Of a stretch of DNA of 64,000 nt, positions 34,992 through 48,998 are shown piece after piece. This DNA comes from Paraphaeosphaeria minitans. Its lineage: Eukaryota; Ascomycota; Dothideomycetes; Pleosporales; Didymosphaeriaceae. The notes beneath the pieces are model-generated. The model saw only the letters and a program-made list of their open reading frames with translations. It made no database searches and was not told the origin of the DNA. Position 1 is the first letter of the stretch. Every line of letters begins with the position of its first letter. The stretch covers positions 558,001 to 622,000 of the forward strand of contig WJXW01000013.1 of NCBI GenBank assembly GCA_015832175.1, read 5' to 3'. The translations under genes were made by a program, and so were the position numbers.

Positions 34992-35509
34992 AGACTCCAA
35001 CACTAGCGCAATACACCTATCTACCTATCTTAGTCCCCGCACCCACCCAGTCACATATATACTTTCCCCACAACCAGACATCCCTTCTCCCCGCGCGAAC
35101 AGCGCCCCGGAAAGAACACAAAACGTGTGCCAGGCGCGCAATGACCTCTAGTCCTGCAGCTCTCCCATGCAATGTAGCAGACAGTCAGGTCGGCCGTCGT
35201 GCAAGCAAGGAGTCGCCAGCACCACTGCCGCCGGGCTGGCCGCAGCGCTTTTTTTTCTTCTTCTTTCCCCATGGTGGCTTGTATGCCTGGCGATCGAGGA
35301 CGTACGGGTCGAGGGCAGTACGTGAAACTTCACCACGGCATTGTAGCCTCGACATTGCGAGTAAGGTGTCATTGCATTGCATTTGATACCATTCCAAGGC
35401 AACACAAGGTATCTAACTTCCCACTCCAAACGCCAAACATGACTCTCCCACCCTTCGCCCTCACACCATCGTCCCCCACCACTCCCCGACAACCTCCACC
35501 GAGCCCAGC

Positions 35510-38199
<2,690 letters not shown>

Positions 38200-38922
38200 G
38201 ATGAAAACTGGCGGGGTAAGAACGCTTCTGCGCGAAAAAGTCGATGTGAAGCCCCAAGAAAGAAGACAAGAAGCCCCTTTGAATCGTGTATGGGTATCGT
38301 GGGGCGTGTTGTTGCGACAGCAATGGCAGATGCGTTGCGAGGGGCAGAAATCGGGGATGGCGCTTGCAAGGAAAGCACGTCGCGCCAAGGACACGCGACG
38401 CGTTCCCATTTGAGCCCTTCTCGGCCTAGCGTACCTGGCCCAGCAACCCCACAACTTCCATCTTATCTCATCCTCTTGCAACACCCAACCTCTGCTATGT
38501 CCTATCGCCATGTCAGTCGGACGTTAAACCCAGGCATACACGTGTGGAGAACACGATGGGTCTCACAGCCGCAAGTCCCGCTCTGCACAGCGTGCCATTT
38601 TCTACGGTTTTGGTCTAGACCGCATGCCGGTTTGCGTTCGATGAAGTTCGGATACAGTTCGCAAGTTTATGAGAACTAGGGTCAAGCCATGCTTAATTAT
38701 TCGTCGATTCAGGTCTGGTTATTGTCATAACCATCAACAATACTCTGCATCAACGTCACTCTGGAATAGTGCGGACTTTTGTCTCGACATAACCATAACC
38801 ATACACAACTACATATATACATGAATCTTGGTATATAATGTTCGAGTGGTCTCTATCCTTTCGCAATTTCTACATGTGGCTGCTCTGCATAACCTTTATT
38901 TACGAGATCTAACATGAAATAG
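38200..38922. other. mcm3 promoter side, no gene
   Basis: Upstream region of mcm3 and AT-richer DNA before the dehydrogenase relic. I looked here for the missing N-terminal exons of that relic and found none. Confidence 0.5.
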
Positions 38923-39315
38923 GCGTGCCCAGCTTCAGCATCTACTGCGCTTCAAAATGGGCCGTCGAAGGCTTTGTCGAGACTGTCTCGGAAGAAGTCA
39001 ACCCGGAGTGGGGCATCACATTCACTTGCATTGAGCCTGGAGGCTTCCGAACCGACTGGCGCGGACGGTCCATGGACGGACTGACGAGTTGGACAAAGCA
39101 TATGACCACATCGACCCAAAGAAGATCGCCTCCAATAGGCACGTGAAGCAGGCGGCGCGAAGGTGTTTTACGACTTGGCGGTCATGGAGGACTCGCGGCT
39201 AAGATGCGTTGTCGGCACTGATGCGTACAAAGCCATCAGCAGCAAAATCGATACGTACTTGGAGAAGGTCCAGAATTTCGACAAGTGGAGCAACATCACC
39301 AACGTAGACGAGTAA
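38923..39315 (+). pseudogene. Truncated short-chain dehydrogenase/reductase
   Basis: C-terminal half of a classical SDR. The active-site block SIYCASKWAVEGFVETVSEE (Y-x3-K) is followed by GITFTCIEPGGFRTDW, then YDHIDPKKIAS, FYDLAVMEDSRLRCVVGTDA and a final TNVDE with TAA at 39313-39315. The N-terminal Rossmann part with the TGxxxGIG nucleotide-binding motif is absent upstream. The frame changes twice (near 39095 and near 39155), so the three segments lie in different frames. A splice-acceptor-like TAACATGAAATAG directly precedes the first segment, suggesting the preceding exon was lost. Not functional. Confidence 0.75.
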
Positions 39316-40416
39316 ATACAGGCAGTCATCAGGGCTGGTTTCACTCTCGGGTAATCGATCAGGCTCGTCGCGTGTACGTATAATGAACACCACGATGACA
39401 AAATACAGATGGCAATGTTGCGACGACTCATTGTGCGAGCAAAGATGCGCTTCAAGAGTAAGCACGAATTTGTGACATCCAAATCCCGCTAGCCTGCGAA
39501 TAAGCGTCGTCATCAATGTGCCGAAGGGGCCAGGGCCGTATAGGCTATAGCCAAAGCAACCACGACAAAAGCTCGCTGAGCTTTATTTTACGGTAGCACA
39601 CCACGACCACGATAGTCATTTAAAATACTACCGAATTATTCTCTATTATTACATACCTTTGCTTACTACTATTTATCTATATTATTAGTAGAGTCCAAAC
39701 GGTCCAGGGTATATAGATCTTCTTATTACCTACCCACGAAAAGCCTATTCTGGCGAAGACGCTAAAAAATGCTTACATGACCAAGCCTGTCGCGGGATCC
39801 CTGCACCGGCTATTAGCTTGCTCTCACGGGTCGTGCCTTCCAACCCTGCCACTCCGTCGCTGTTTCAAAGCCATTCAAACCTCTTCTCTCCCATTCCATT
39901 GGCCTCCCAATGATTGCTCAAGAAGGGATTCTCCTCGCCTTGCAGAAAGCTAGACCGCCAGCGATGCTCCACCTAAAAGGCCTACAATACTGGGAGAATC
40001 ATGACAATGTCGCATATGCGACCACGCAGCTACCGTAGATTTTTGCAATTACCGGCCGAGCCAAGAGGGAAGCCATCTAATCGGAGAACCGGTATCAAAT
40101 GTAAAACTGGGTCTAAACGTTTGCAGTAAATGGCTACTCGACCGAATTGCAAAATTCTACAGTGGCATAAGATAACTCGTCCCTAAGCGGCGAAACGCCC
40201 ACTTCTTCGCGGCGCACAACTACACCGCCACCTTGATGGATCCTTGAACTTTTAGGCGAGCTGTTGTACCGTGGAATTTTGTAATTACCGGTCGAGCCAT
40301 GAGGGAAGCGATCTAATCAGAGAACTGGTATCGATCGTGAAAATGGGTCTGAACGGACTTCCGCAGGAGTCTACGGTAGCAGTGCAGACTGTATTAATCG
40401 TGTTGTAGCGACGGTG
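39316..40416. other. Intergenic with a diverged duplicated sequence
   Basis: No gene seen. It contains an AT-rich patch (39590-39720) and the repeat pair listed separately. Confidence 0.5.
40031..40360. repeat. Dispersed ~90-bp repeat pair
   Basis: Copies at about 40034-40121 and 40270-40360 share AATTACCGG.CGAGCCA, GAGGGAAGC, ATCTAATC.GAGAAC and GGGTCT(G/A)AACG. Many differences are C/T or G/A transitions, compatible with mild RIP or simple decay of an old mobile fragment. They lie just upstream of the peroxygenase promoter. Confidence 0.6.
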
Positions 40417-40423
40417 TTTATAA
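40417..40423 (+). promoter_or_regulatory. TATA box candidate for the peroxygenase gene
   Basis: TTTATAA about 130 nt before the ATG at 40552. Confidence 0.35.
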
Positions 40424-40551
40424 TCCGGTGAATAGTTCGAGCAGCTGAAAACGCTCCAGTTGCGACTTGTGCTTGCCCGACCTATCTGTTCGTTTAGTTG
40501 TACAATCGTTCGCTGTCGAATTTGTTGTTGTGCAAGTTCTTAGTTGCAAAG

Positions 40552-41404
40552 ATGAAGATCGCAGTCTGGACAGCGTGCTTGCTGTCGTCCGTCGCGGCGT
40601 ACCCTTCGGTGCAGGAGCACCAGTCGAACGACTACCCGTGGAGAGCGCCCAAGGCGACTGACCGTATGTTCTTTTCCACACTGGCCTGTATCAAGCAGAA
40701 GTACTGATGAGACTCCCAAGGCCGCTCTCCCTGCCCTATGCTCAACACCCTGGCCAACCATGGCTACTTGCCGCGGAATGGCGCCAACATCTCCATGGAG
40801 ATCCTCATCGCCGGGCTCAAAACGAGCGTCAACCTCGGTGCAGACGCAACCGAGGTCGTCGGTGCAGCCGCGCTGAAGGGCTCTACAACAGGAAACGCGA
40901 GCACATTCCACCTGACTGACTTGGATAAGCATGGCTGTACGTACACACCTCTCTCCCCATGCACGACCTTGACCATCCATGCTAACTAACGTGGCTCTAG
41001 TGATCGAGCACGACGGCTCCCTCTCCCGCGCCGACATCTACTTCGGCGACAACCATTCTTTCAACGCGACCATCTGGGCTCAAACCGCCTCCCACTTCAC
41101 ATCCCCAATCATCTCGCTCGCCACCGCCGCCAAAGCACACAAAGCCCGGCTCGCCGCTGCCCAAATCGAAAACCCGCAGTTCAACATGAGCGCCAGCGAT
41201 GTGCAGGCGAGCATGATCGAGACCGCGCTGTATCTCAGTGTCTTGAGCAATGATACGGGGGCTACGGCGGTCAGTGCGTGGGTGCAGAAGGTGTTTACGG
41301 AGGAGAAGCTGCCGATCAAGGAGGGGTGGAAGAGGCCGGAGGGGGAGATTAGCGTGTCGACTCTTACGGCGTTGGTGGGGAAGTTGGTGGCTGAGGGCAT
41401 GTAA
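40552..41404 (+). CDS. Secreted heme-thiolate peroxygenase (short UPO / chloroperoxidase-like)
   Basis: Extracellular heme-thiolate enzyme of the unspecific peroxygenase/chloroperoxidase family, which uses peroxide to oxygenate organic substrates. Exons 40552-40663, 40721-40936 and 41001-41404 give 243 aa, the size of the short family. An N-terminal signal peptide (MKIAVWTACLLSSVAAYP) is clear. The proximal-Cys motif is SPCPMLNTLANHGYLPRNG (heme ligand about Cys42) and the distal motif is EHD in LIEHDGSLSRADIYFGD (about 112-114), the short-UPO pattern PCP..EHD. Several N-x-S/T sites fit secretion. The exact acceptor of intron 1 is uncertain (RRSPCP versus HSQGRSPCP). Reaction specificity cannot be read from sequence. 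Confidence 0.88.
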
Positions 41405-42956
41405 AGGGTGTTGAGAAGGTGCTTCTGGTACAGCCGGAAGATGCTCAGCGTATTGTTGATATACCTATACGTCATCCACTAGCTAGAACAATCCATCACT
41501 CTTACAATCAACCCTCTACTTGATCCATGAGGGTAGCTAAATAGCATTTGTAACGTGGAGAAAAATATGCAGTTGCGATAAGTCTGCTCGAGGGTGCTTG
41601 CTGCGAAGGTGTAATTGGAAGGATGCGAGATCGGCAAAACTCAATGTGCCGGTTTCAGTTTGACGAAGTCATGCTAAGTCAGTAAAATAAAAGCATAGGT
41701 AGCGATATCATTGTTTGTCGAGTAAAAGGTCGTATTGGCTACCTTGCATTGACCGATGGCGACTGTGCTAGACGTTTTTCGAGATCCCTTCGTCTCAGCA
41801 GTCTTTAGTTGTCGAATGTAGGGGCAACGGTTTTTCAACATGATCTCGAGTTTACCCATTGTGTAGTTATTAGTGTGTTGTTGTCGGAAGGTTCTCCCGA
41901 GCAGCCGGGGTGCGCACTAGCCTTCCGTAGGCGTGCCACCGCGCGCGAACATAACATCACTCTTACACTCTGCTTCGTACCTTCATCAATGCTCAGACTC
42001 GGCGAGTATTCAGAGCAGGTGGTTTGATACTGGCCCAGTCTCCGATGCGTTCGCACGGGCCCAGGCGCAACGGTTTTTAGCGTTCACTCATATGCCTAGC
42101 TTGCCTAGGCCTGCACGCCAGTGAGATAGCCTTCGCAACACCGGTAGTACTTAGGCTTAGGCACAAAGCCGAAAACCACTAACCTAGGTCTGATCCAGCA
42201 CTTCGCACTTCTGGTACGGTATCGAACGTCTGCGAGCCGTTCACAGCGTATCGATAGGGATCATTCGCAACAATGTAGACTGCGACACTCACTGTAACCA
42301 AGGAAACGAAGAATGAGTCACTGAGTATTTTATGGATGTTGCTTGTCCTATTGTACAACGCACGCGTTCTTAAGTGTAGTCTGCAGGGATGATGCTGCTG
42401 TGCATCAGGGGAAACGACTCTTAAACAGGCATACCCTCGTTGCGAACTGGTCCGACACTGACACTCCCGCCGAGTCTCTTATAACCAAGTACGCAAGCTC
42501 AAGGCATCGATGTCTGAACCAAATCTCGCTGCAATTTCATGGATAGCAGTGTTCTCGAAGAGACGGCATCAACTAATGCAGCGCGGCACTGGCGACAGGC
42601 TACAAAAATGAGGTCAGATCTGTCTTATATATATAACCTGTCCCAGAGAATTATAACCTTCTGTAAATACAGGGGTGGGCTTTAGATCGAGATGAACCAT
42701 GGCCCACCTGTACACCCGCCCACTCTTGGAGCCGGGCTCCGCAGCAGGGACGACCATCCGTTTGGAGAGACTTACCCCTACACGAGTCCCATGTCTTGTT
42801 TAGCAAACCGCACGCCTGACATGGCGTTCACACACCAATGCAACCATTCATATACCCCCTTCACTCCCACGTCACTCCTCACACTTGAATGCCCATCACA
42901 ATCACACTACACCGCTACAGCTCCCTTCTCTCCGCCATCTGCACCACAATCTCAGA
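41405..42956. other. Intergenic, no gene seen
   Basis: Several short ORFs, none with a recognisable product. A TATATATATAA stretch at about 42626 is far (about 320 nt) from the next ATG. Confidence 0.5.
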
Positions 42957-44281
42957 ATGCTCATACGACCGTTATCACTCCTCGCCATCGTTGTCCAGAC
43001 GTCGCCCATCCTTGTCAAGAGACTATTTCCCGACCCAGAACCTTGTGCGGGAAACTGCTCCTGGGTACACGACCCCAACGTCTATCATGAGGGGGGGACG
43101 TACTATAGGTTCAGTACAAGCGGAGACATTGCTGTCGCGACGGCGGACAGTATGAGTGGGCCGTGGACATATCAAGGAGCGTTGTTAGAGAATGGGACGA
43201 GTATTGAGCTTGATAATGCCAGGCAGGATGTTTGGGTATGTCTTCCCATCTCGCAATCACTGTTATTTTATATCCGCTGTGCAATTTCTACCTATCAAAC
43301 TCGCTTAGTTTCCGTGTTGATTTCAATGTGTGATACCACGGTATAAAAGCCTTGCCGTAACACTACCTCAATCCAGCAGCACAGTGCACTCATTCCATAC
43401 ACGCTCTCACTAACAACTGCCATACCTAGGCACCCAACATTGTCAAAATCGACGACACATACTACTGCTACTACAGTGTCTCCTACCTCGGCTCACAAGC
43501 CTCTCAAATCGGCTTTGCAAGCTCGCCCTCACTCGCCATCGGCTCCTGGACCGACCACGGCAGCCTCCACATCCCCCAATCCTCCTCTTACAATCTCAAC
43601 GACCCCGCCATCTTCCAAGAAACCGCAGATGACCCCGTCCACATGATCTTCGGCAGTTACTGGGCCGGCATCTTCTCACTGCAACTCGCCCCCGAAGCGC
43701 TGGCATACAGAAGAAATGCACCCCCCAATCCACAAAACCACATACACAGGCCCCACCCCGCCACCAACACCGCCGCCGCCGCCACTCCCTGGACGTCCTC
43801 CCTCCTCCCCCTCAAAAACCTCATCCGCAACTCCACCGCAGCCCCCGACGTCGTCGAAGCCGCCTTCATGTACGTCCGCTCAGGATCATACTACCTCTTC
43901 TTCAGCGCCGGCGCCTGCTGCGCTACTCCGCCCAACCTCGCGCCCCCCGGCCACGAGTACAGGATCCTCGTCTGCAGAGCTGCGTCCCCGGCGGGTCCGT
44001 TCGTGGACAGGCATGGGCGCAGGTGCGATGAGAGTGGCGGCACGCTGGTGCTGGGGAGCCATGGGGATGTGTATGCGCCTGGGGGGCAGGGCGTGATTGG
44101 AGAGGAGGGCGGGAGGGAGGTTTTCTACTATCACTATGGTGGGTGAAGTGAGGTGAGGTGGGGATGGATGGGAGATGGCTGACAGGGCGTAGTGCGACCA
44201 AGTGTAGGGTATGATGCGAAGCAGTTTCTGTTTTGGTGGAATTATGTGGAGTGGGTGGAGGGTTGGCCTGTTGTTGTGTAA
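42957..44281 (+). CDS. GH43 glycosidase, endo-arabinanase-like
   Basis: Secreted five-bladed beta-propeller glycoside hydrolase of family 43, most like arabinan endo-1,5-alpha-L-arabinosidases that cut pectic arabinan side chains. Exons 42957-43235, 43430-44138 and 44193-44281 (introns 194 and 54 nt) give 358 aa. A signal peptide (MLIRPLSLLAIVVQTSPILV) is followed by CSWVHDPNVYHEGGTYYRF (general base Asp about 39), SYNLNDPAIF (Asp about 151) and DVVEAAFMYVRSGSYYLFFS (general acid Glu about 236). All three catalytic carboxylates are present. The last exon supplies the closing strand FLFWWNYVEWVEGWPVVV. The central region is Pro/Ala-rich and longer than usual. Exact substrate is inferred. Confidence 0.86.
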
Positions 44282-44921
44282 GACGAGGAATTTTTTTCTT
44301 TCGTGTTGATGTGGTATCACGATGTTTGTTTTGATGTGCTAATGGGTTATATATAGGAGCTCCGGTGGGACGAGTTCGAGTGTTCTGGGTGGAGTCGGGG
44401 GATTGGTTAAGGGAACACAGAGGATGCTGGGCTTGAGCTTTGGAGGGAGGCCTGTGGACTGATGGGTACATTGTTGATGGGTGAGATGTCAGGCAACGGA
44501 TCATGGAGGCCACAGTTGCAGTGTGGGTGGTATGTAACGATGGAATGTTTACGCTTTTACGAATCATGCGGGTATGAGTAGAGACAATGGACAGGCTAGA
44601 TGTGTACTTCAGTCAGATGAGCGCTGTCTGTGATGCTATATGACTCTACAAGTTGCAGGAAGCCAATCCGCTGCACGAAGGATCGGCTGATAATGGAAGA
44701 TTCAATGTCTTATTTGCTGGAAGCCGTATTGCGGTTCCACTCGTCTCAGTCCGGACTCTTAGACTGTGTGAGCTTCTCACAACTCTTCCTTTGCACACAT
44801 CGAGGCCTCCGATATTCTGAAGTCAAAATGTGGACCCTTCTTCCCAAGAATACCAAAGCATGATGACTGTCCACTATTGAAGTAGCTCGTTGGTCCGTCA
44901 CGAAAGATCCAGGCACGCAGC
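44282..44921. other. Intergenic, no gene seen
   Basis: 3' flanks of the convergent GH43 gene (+) and Cys-motif gene (-). Nothing recognisable. Confidence 0.5.
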
Positions 44922-46020
44922 TCAATAGCAGAAATTGCACTGCACCTTATTTTCCGCCGTGCAACAAGCGCAACGCGTCTGCAAAGAACCGACACTCTTC
45001 TTCCACCAGATGTTCGTAATGAACGGTTCGTGGTACAGTGCCGGATGAAAGACGCGACAGCTCTTCTTCCGGGACTCGCAATGATCGCAAGGCTTTCGAG
45101 CTACGACACCATATTTGCCGGCTTGCAGTCTAGCTTTCGCTATCATGTCTTTTCGGCTCTTACAGAAACTTGAGATATCTCTACCAGTTGTGAGAAACTC
45201 GTCCCTGGTGTTATCGGACCTATAGGCTTCCTTGTCTTTGAGCAAATTCTCCGGGGTAGCATCGACCGGCAGTGTAGGGTAGAGGGCGGGCTCAGGAATC
45301 GGCCTGGTGTAGGCGGGCTTAGAAGCACGAGTGCGCCTACCAATTGGCTCTGATTCCGATTCCGATTTCAACTCTGCCCTGGTCTTGCGCTTAGACTTCT
45401 TCCTTGGTTCGTTCTCCAGTTCTGGCTGCCGCTTGGCAACTTCGAGTTCAGTGGAAGGAGACTCCCAGAACGAAAGATCAAGAGGTTGGAGCGGTCCGAT
45501 AGGAATCACACTCTCGCCAAGCTGATGTTGATTAATACTATCACCTTGCGACCTGTGTGGCTGCGAAAATACCGGCTGCATGTCGAGCAATTCCATGGCC
45601 GCCTTGAAGGAAGCAGGTTCCATGACAGATTGGTAGAAAGTTGGACGTCCTGTGTTCGCTAGTATCGTCGACTCGGTCCTCAGCTCAATATGGGCGTAAA
45701 GGTGAAGCTCGTCCGTCATCGTGAAGTCGGAAGTGAAGTAATCGCCGCGATTCCAGAACTGAGGTACCAAGCGTGCAGTACATGTCATTGCGCCGATGTC
45801 CAGCGGAGCAAGATGGAAGTGCACCTCCAAATCATCTCCAGTAATGTCTCCGGCGAAGATCTCCTTGGCAACACAGACAAGTTTCTGCGCAGTTTTTAGT
45901 TGGCTCCAACAGATTGTGGTGGCAATAACGCACCTCATGATCCCGGGCATAGCTGGGAGGGATCCAATTGTTAACTTCCGGCGCAATAGCGCTGCTGAGA
46001 AGAACTCTCGGCGTCGCCAT
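44922..46020 (-). CDS. Unknown Cys-motif protein A of a local paralog pair
   Basis: No known function. Exons 46020-45934 and 45884-44922 (49-nt intron) give 349 aa starting MATPRVLLSSAIAPEVNNWI. Visible parts are an N-terminal conserved domain (KLVCVAKEIFAGDITGDDLE ... FWNRGDYF ... LHLYAHIELR), a Lys/Arg/Ser-rich linker with a basic NLS-like run RKKSKRKTR, and a C-terminal KYGVVARKPCDHC....SCRVFHPALY block ending in a second Cys group CACC.....CNFC. The spaced Cys pairs suggest zinc binding and, with the basic linker, a possible nuclear role, but this is inference. The neighbour upstream (46474-47040) is a diverged copy with the intron at the same place. Confidence 0.7.
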
Positions 46021-46473
46021 CCTGTCAATGAATGCTTTACGATAAGAGGTGTGAGAGTAGAGGAGACACGGCGGGTGCGCTGTTGTATAAACCAAAAGGA
46101 GTGGTCTGTGCGAGGTGAGTGTGAACAGAGCAGTAGCGACTCCGTCAGTTCCTCCCATGATTGTGCTTTCACCTTCACTTGCAATTGCGTGATTCTCATC
46201 AGTAAACCTAGCGTGCAGGTAGAGACGCAATTTGCCAAACTGTTTGATTAGGGAAGTACCTTTCGTCATCTTGTGACATGCGACGGTCACGGTATTCGCA
46301 CTTCAGACATTCTTTGGAGTTGTCTCACTCCCGGCGATGCCTACGAAGTGTTGTGAGTATCTTGGAAAAACTTCATGGCTCGCTCTTACCAGGTATCACA
46401 CAGTTCGCAGCAAAGAGGGAATCCGCTGCGTACTTGGGTATGTGGGGCATGTTCTGCGGTGCAGTCTTTTCTG

Positions 46474-47040
46474 TCAGTGTTTGTTTATTGCGAACCATCC
46501 CTCGCAGTGGAATGCCGGGTGGAAGATCCGGCAAGCTGTGTTGTCTCTCAAGCAACTAGCACATGGAATTAACGCCGTCACTCCGTATTTGCCATCGATC
46601 AGTCTTGCCAAGGCAATATATTGTCTTATCTTCCCGTACAGCTCGCTAATAGTCTCATCATCTGTCTTAAACTCATCATTAGTGTTGTCGTTACATGCTG
46701 TTTCCAAGTCTATGGGATATATTTCCACGGTTACGTTCACACGCAGAACTCCCGACCCGGTCAACTCTTGCTGTAAATGTTGCGTGCTTTTCCAGAGGCC
46801 AGCATTTAGCTTCGCCTGGCAAGATTCGTTGAAGAAACCAGCTTGGGCAACGTGGATATTTTCCACATAAAGCTCTTCGGAGTAGCTAGATATGTCTTCT
46901 TCGAAGGCTACTTCGATCAATCTCCAGAGTTTCTGTAAGATTGGCAGTAGCTACTGTCGAGGAAGCCGTACTTTATAAAGAAGGTCCCAGAAGGTCAATA
47001 CGCTACTACAGGGATCGTTGCAGTCGCTTAGTAATGGGAT
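46474..47040 (-). pseudogene. Paralog B of the Cys-motif protein, probably degenerate
   Basis: An acceptor ACAG|AAACTC at about 46936 opens a frame KLWRLIEVAFEEDISSYSEE ... AKLNAGLWKSTQ ... VLRVNVTVEIYP ... YIALARLIDGKYG ... IPCASC....ACRIFHPAFH. It aligns with paralog A from its exon 2 through the first Cys block, and the intron position is conserved. It lacks the basic linker and stops (at 46474-46476) before the second Cys group. The preceding exon frame (LIPLLSDCNDPCSSVLTFWD, about 46975-47037) has no ATG: an in-frame TAG lies just upstream, and the same frame continues beyond it to 47253. Either a shortened gene with an unfound start or a pseudogene; a 148-aa ORF with its own ATG exists at 46920. 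Confidence 0.5.
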
Positions 47041-47350
47041 CAACTATTTCGATTCATTTTTGTTTCCACAAGAGTCAAAGAGTTCAAGTGACCGTGCTGC
47101 AAAAGCGTCATTTACAACAAGGTCCGGTATCTGCGCGTGGAAAAATCTGGAAGCGACGGAAGGTACAAACGCCCAGTGGGAGCTCTTGTTGTTCCATATC
47201 GCTTCATTCTTGTCCCACGTACCTCCTACGGTAGGAACGTACGAAGTTGGCAAAGCGAAGCACTTCTATTGCGAGCATATTTGGTACTTTGTTCTGTGAT
47301 ATCGGGTCATTTCTACACACCCTACCTCTGAGGATAATTTACTAGAGTCC
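47041..47350. other. Open minus-strand frame without ATG
   Basis: Minus-strand 47253-47044 is open and reads like coding sequence (WAFVPSVASRFFHAQIPDL, VVNDAFAARSLELFDSCG) but has no ATG and no recognised family. It is in frame with the first exon segment of paralog B, separated by one TAG. Confidence 0.3.
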
Positions 47351-48998
47351 TTAAGCTGGCATGGCACTATCTAAAGTTGCAGCCAGAACGTCATCGCATT
47401 CCTGGAAAACGTCATAGCTTAGCAGTGTCAGCTCTCGGTAACTCATATCAGGCATTCAAACTCACCCATAATCATGAGCAATGTGCTCGACCATGTTCGT
47501 TGGCACGCCTGTTTCGTATCAGAATGTTTATGAGCACCCGCCAAGAGCACACCGGACTTACTCGAACCTCGAGGTTCAGCATACCGCCGAACCTGCTCTT
47601 CAACTTGTTTCTCTCTACCTAGCTTTACATTTGACAGGATCTGGACGCGGGCCACTCGATCAGCGCGCACGCGTTGGAACAATTCTAGCCGCTCGGGCAC
47701 TAATTTGGCGTCTTCGATGTTCTGGAAGAGATAGCCCAAAGCTCCACCGTCCTCCATGGCCGACACGGCACCTTGAGCATTGAATGGGAGCATCTATATG
47801 GATTGTCAGATGATGCGGCAGAGGGGACCTTTGCCGCTTACCGGATGTGCAGAATCGCCAATAAGCACTATTCTATATTTATACCAGTGCGGAAGCGGTG
47901 CATGCATGAACAATGGCCAGCACTTCGCGGCAGTTGATCGGCTGTGTTCGTCAGAGCAGGTCTACACTGCAACACATCAAGCCAGACTAACCGAATGATC
48001 TCGAGCAACTCTGGCGCAAAATGCTTAAACTCGTCAAGCATCGCTGCTTTCACCTCTAACATAATAAATTAGCAGGTGGATTTGACCATCGATCGCACCT
48101 CAGCTTACCCTCTTGGTTATCACCGTTTACATCTCTCGTAGGATGTATACCCACGAAATTCTGCGTTTGGCCACTGGCCCACCGTCAACCAGGCTGTCCT
48201 ATATCCCGAACTCATCAGTGAACTCACTCTCTACACTCATACCATACTATGTACCTCACTTTCGTCGGATCGTGGGTGTCTTGTAGCGATCCGACGTCAG
48301 AGCTTCCTTTCCGGTCTAGCGTGGCTGCCAGTTTCAGATCAGCCTTCAGCACCTTCGTGTCAAGCAAAAAACGGAATGCGCTCAGTCCAGTTGCCCTAGG
48401 CGGCCCAGCTTCCTTCGACACTATGCTCTGCAAGGCCGACTTCAGCCCGTCTGCTGCAACAATGAGATCCGCCGTGTGCACCGAACCGTCCTTGAGCACA
48501 ATCGTACCATCCATTTCGGCCGTCGCCACTTCAGAGCTCAATCGCAGCTTCACCGGCTGGCCCATCCCTCCTTCCTCTAGCGCCAGTCGCAAGAGTTCTT
48601 TATGAAGGTCAACTCGGTGGACCGCCCACAGCTTCGCGCCGAACGTCTCTTCCGCTCTGCTCACATCCACCGCAGCTGTGGTGCCCAATGTCTGTCCATC
48701 CATCATGTTGATCCGCTTGAGGATGATTGCACGCGCATTCGAGAAAGAGAAGCCCAGTTTGTTGAGGACTCGTGTTCCGTTCGGACAGACCATTAATGCT
48801 GCGCCCACCTCCGCAGCAAAAGCGGACTTCTCAAATATCTTCAAGAGGTCAGCACAACGGAGGTCTGGACTCGGGGACCGTTGTAAACAATGAGAGGGAA
48901 TTATCCTCTACCTCGACTTCATGGCCGGCTTGACGGAGGGCCACCGCCGCGGACAGTCCCCCAATACCAGCTCCCACGACAATGACTTTCAGCGGCAT
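47351..48998 (-). CDS. FAD-dependent monooxygenase, salicylate-hydroxylase-like
   Basis: Group A flavoprotein monooxygenase, which uses NAD(P)H and O2 to hydroxylate an aromatic or polyketide substrate. Eight exons on the minus strand: 48998-48912, 48838-48228, 48173-48109, 48055-47992, 47941-47842, 47793-47562, 47508-47466, 47417-47351; introns 48-73 nt; 422 aa with the frame kept throughout. The ADP-binding motif is VVGAGIGGLSAAVALRQAGH. The DG motif is DLIVAADGLKSAL. The FAD-ribityl GD motif is VLIGDSAHPMLPFNAQGAV, spanning an exon border. The C-terminal VEHIAHDYGYDVF is typical. No signal peptide. No biosynthetic cluster is evident around it, so its substrate is open. Confidence 0.87.

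Larger units (their letters stand above)
28700..35509. other. Gene-free interval between the desert repeats and mcm3
   Basis: No convincing gene on either strand. Open frames around 29158-29466 (+) and 29755-30324 (-) have unbiased composition and no recognised motif. From 30.9 kb on the sequence is dominated by TAGG/CCTA arrays, short G/C-rich duplications and microsatellites. Confidence 0.45.
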
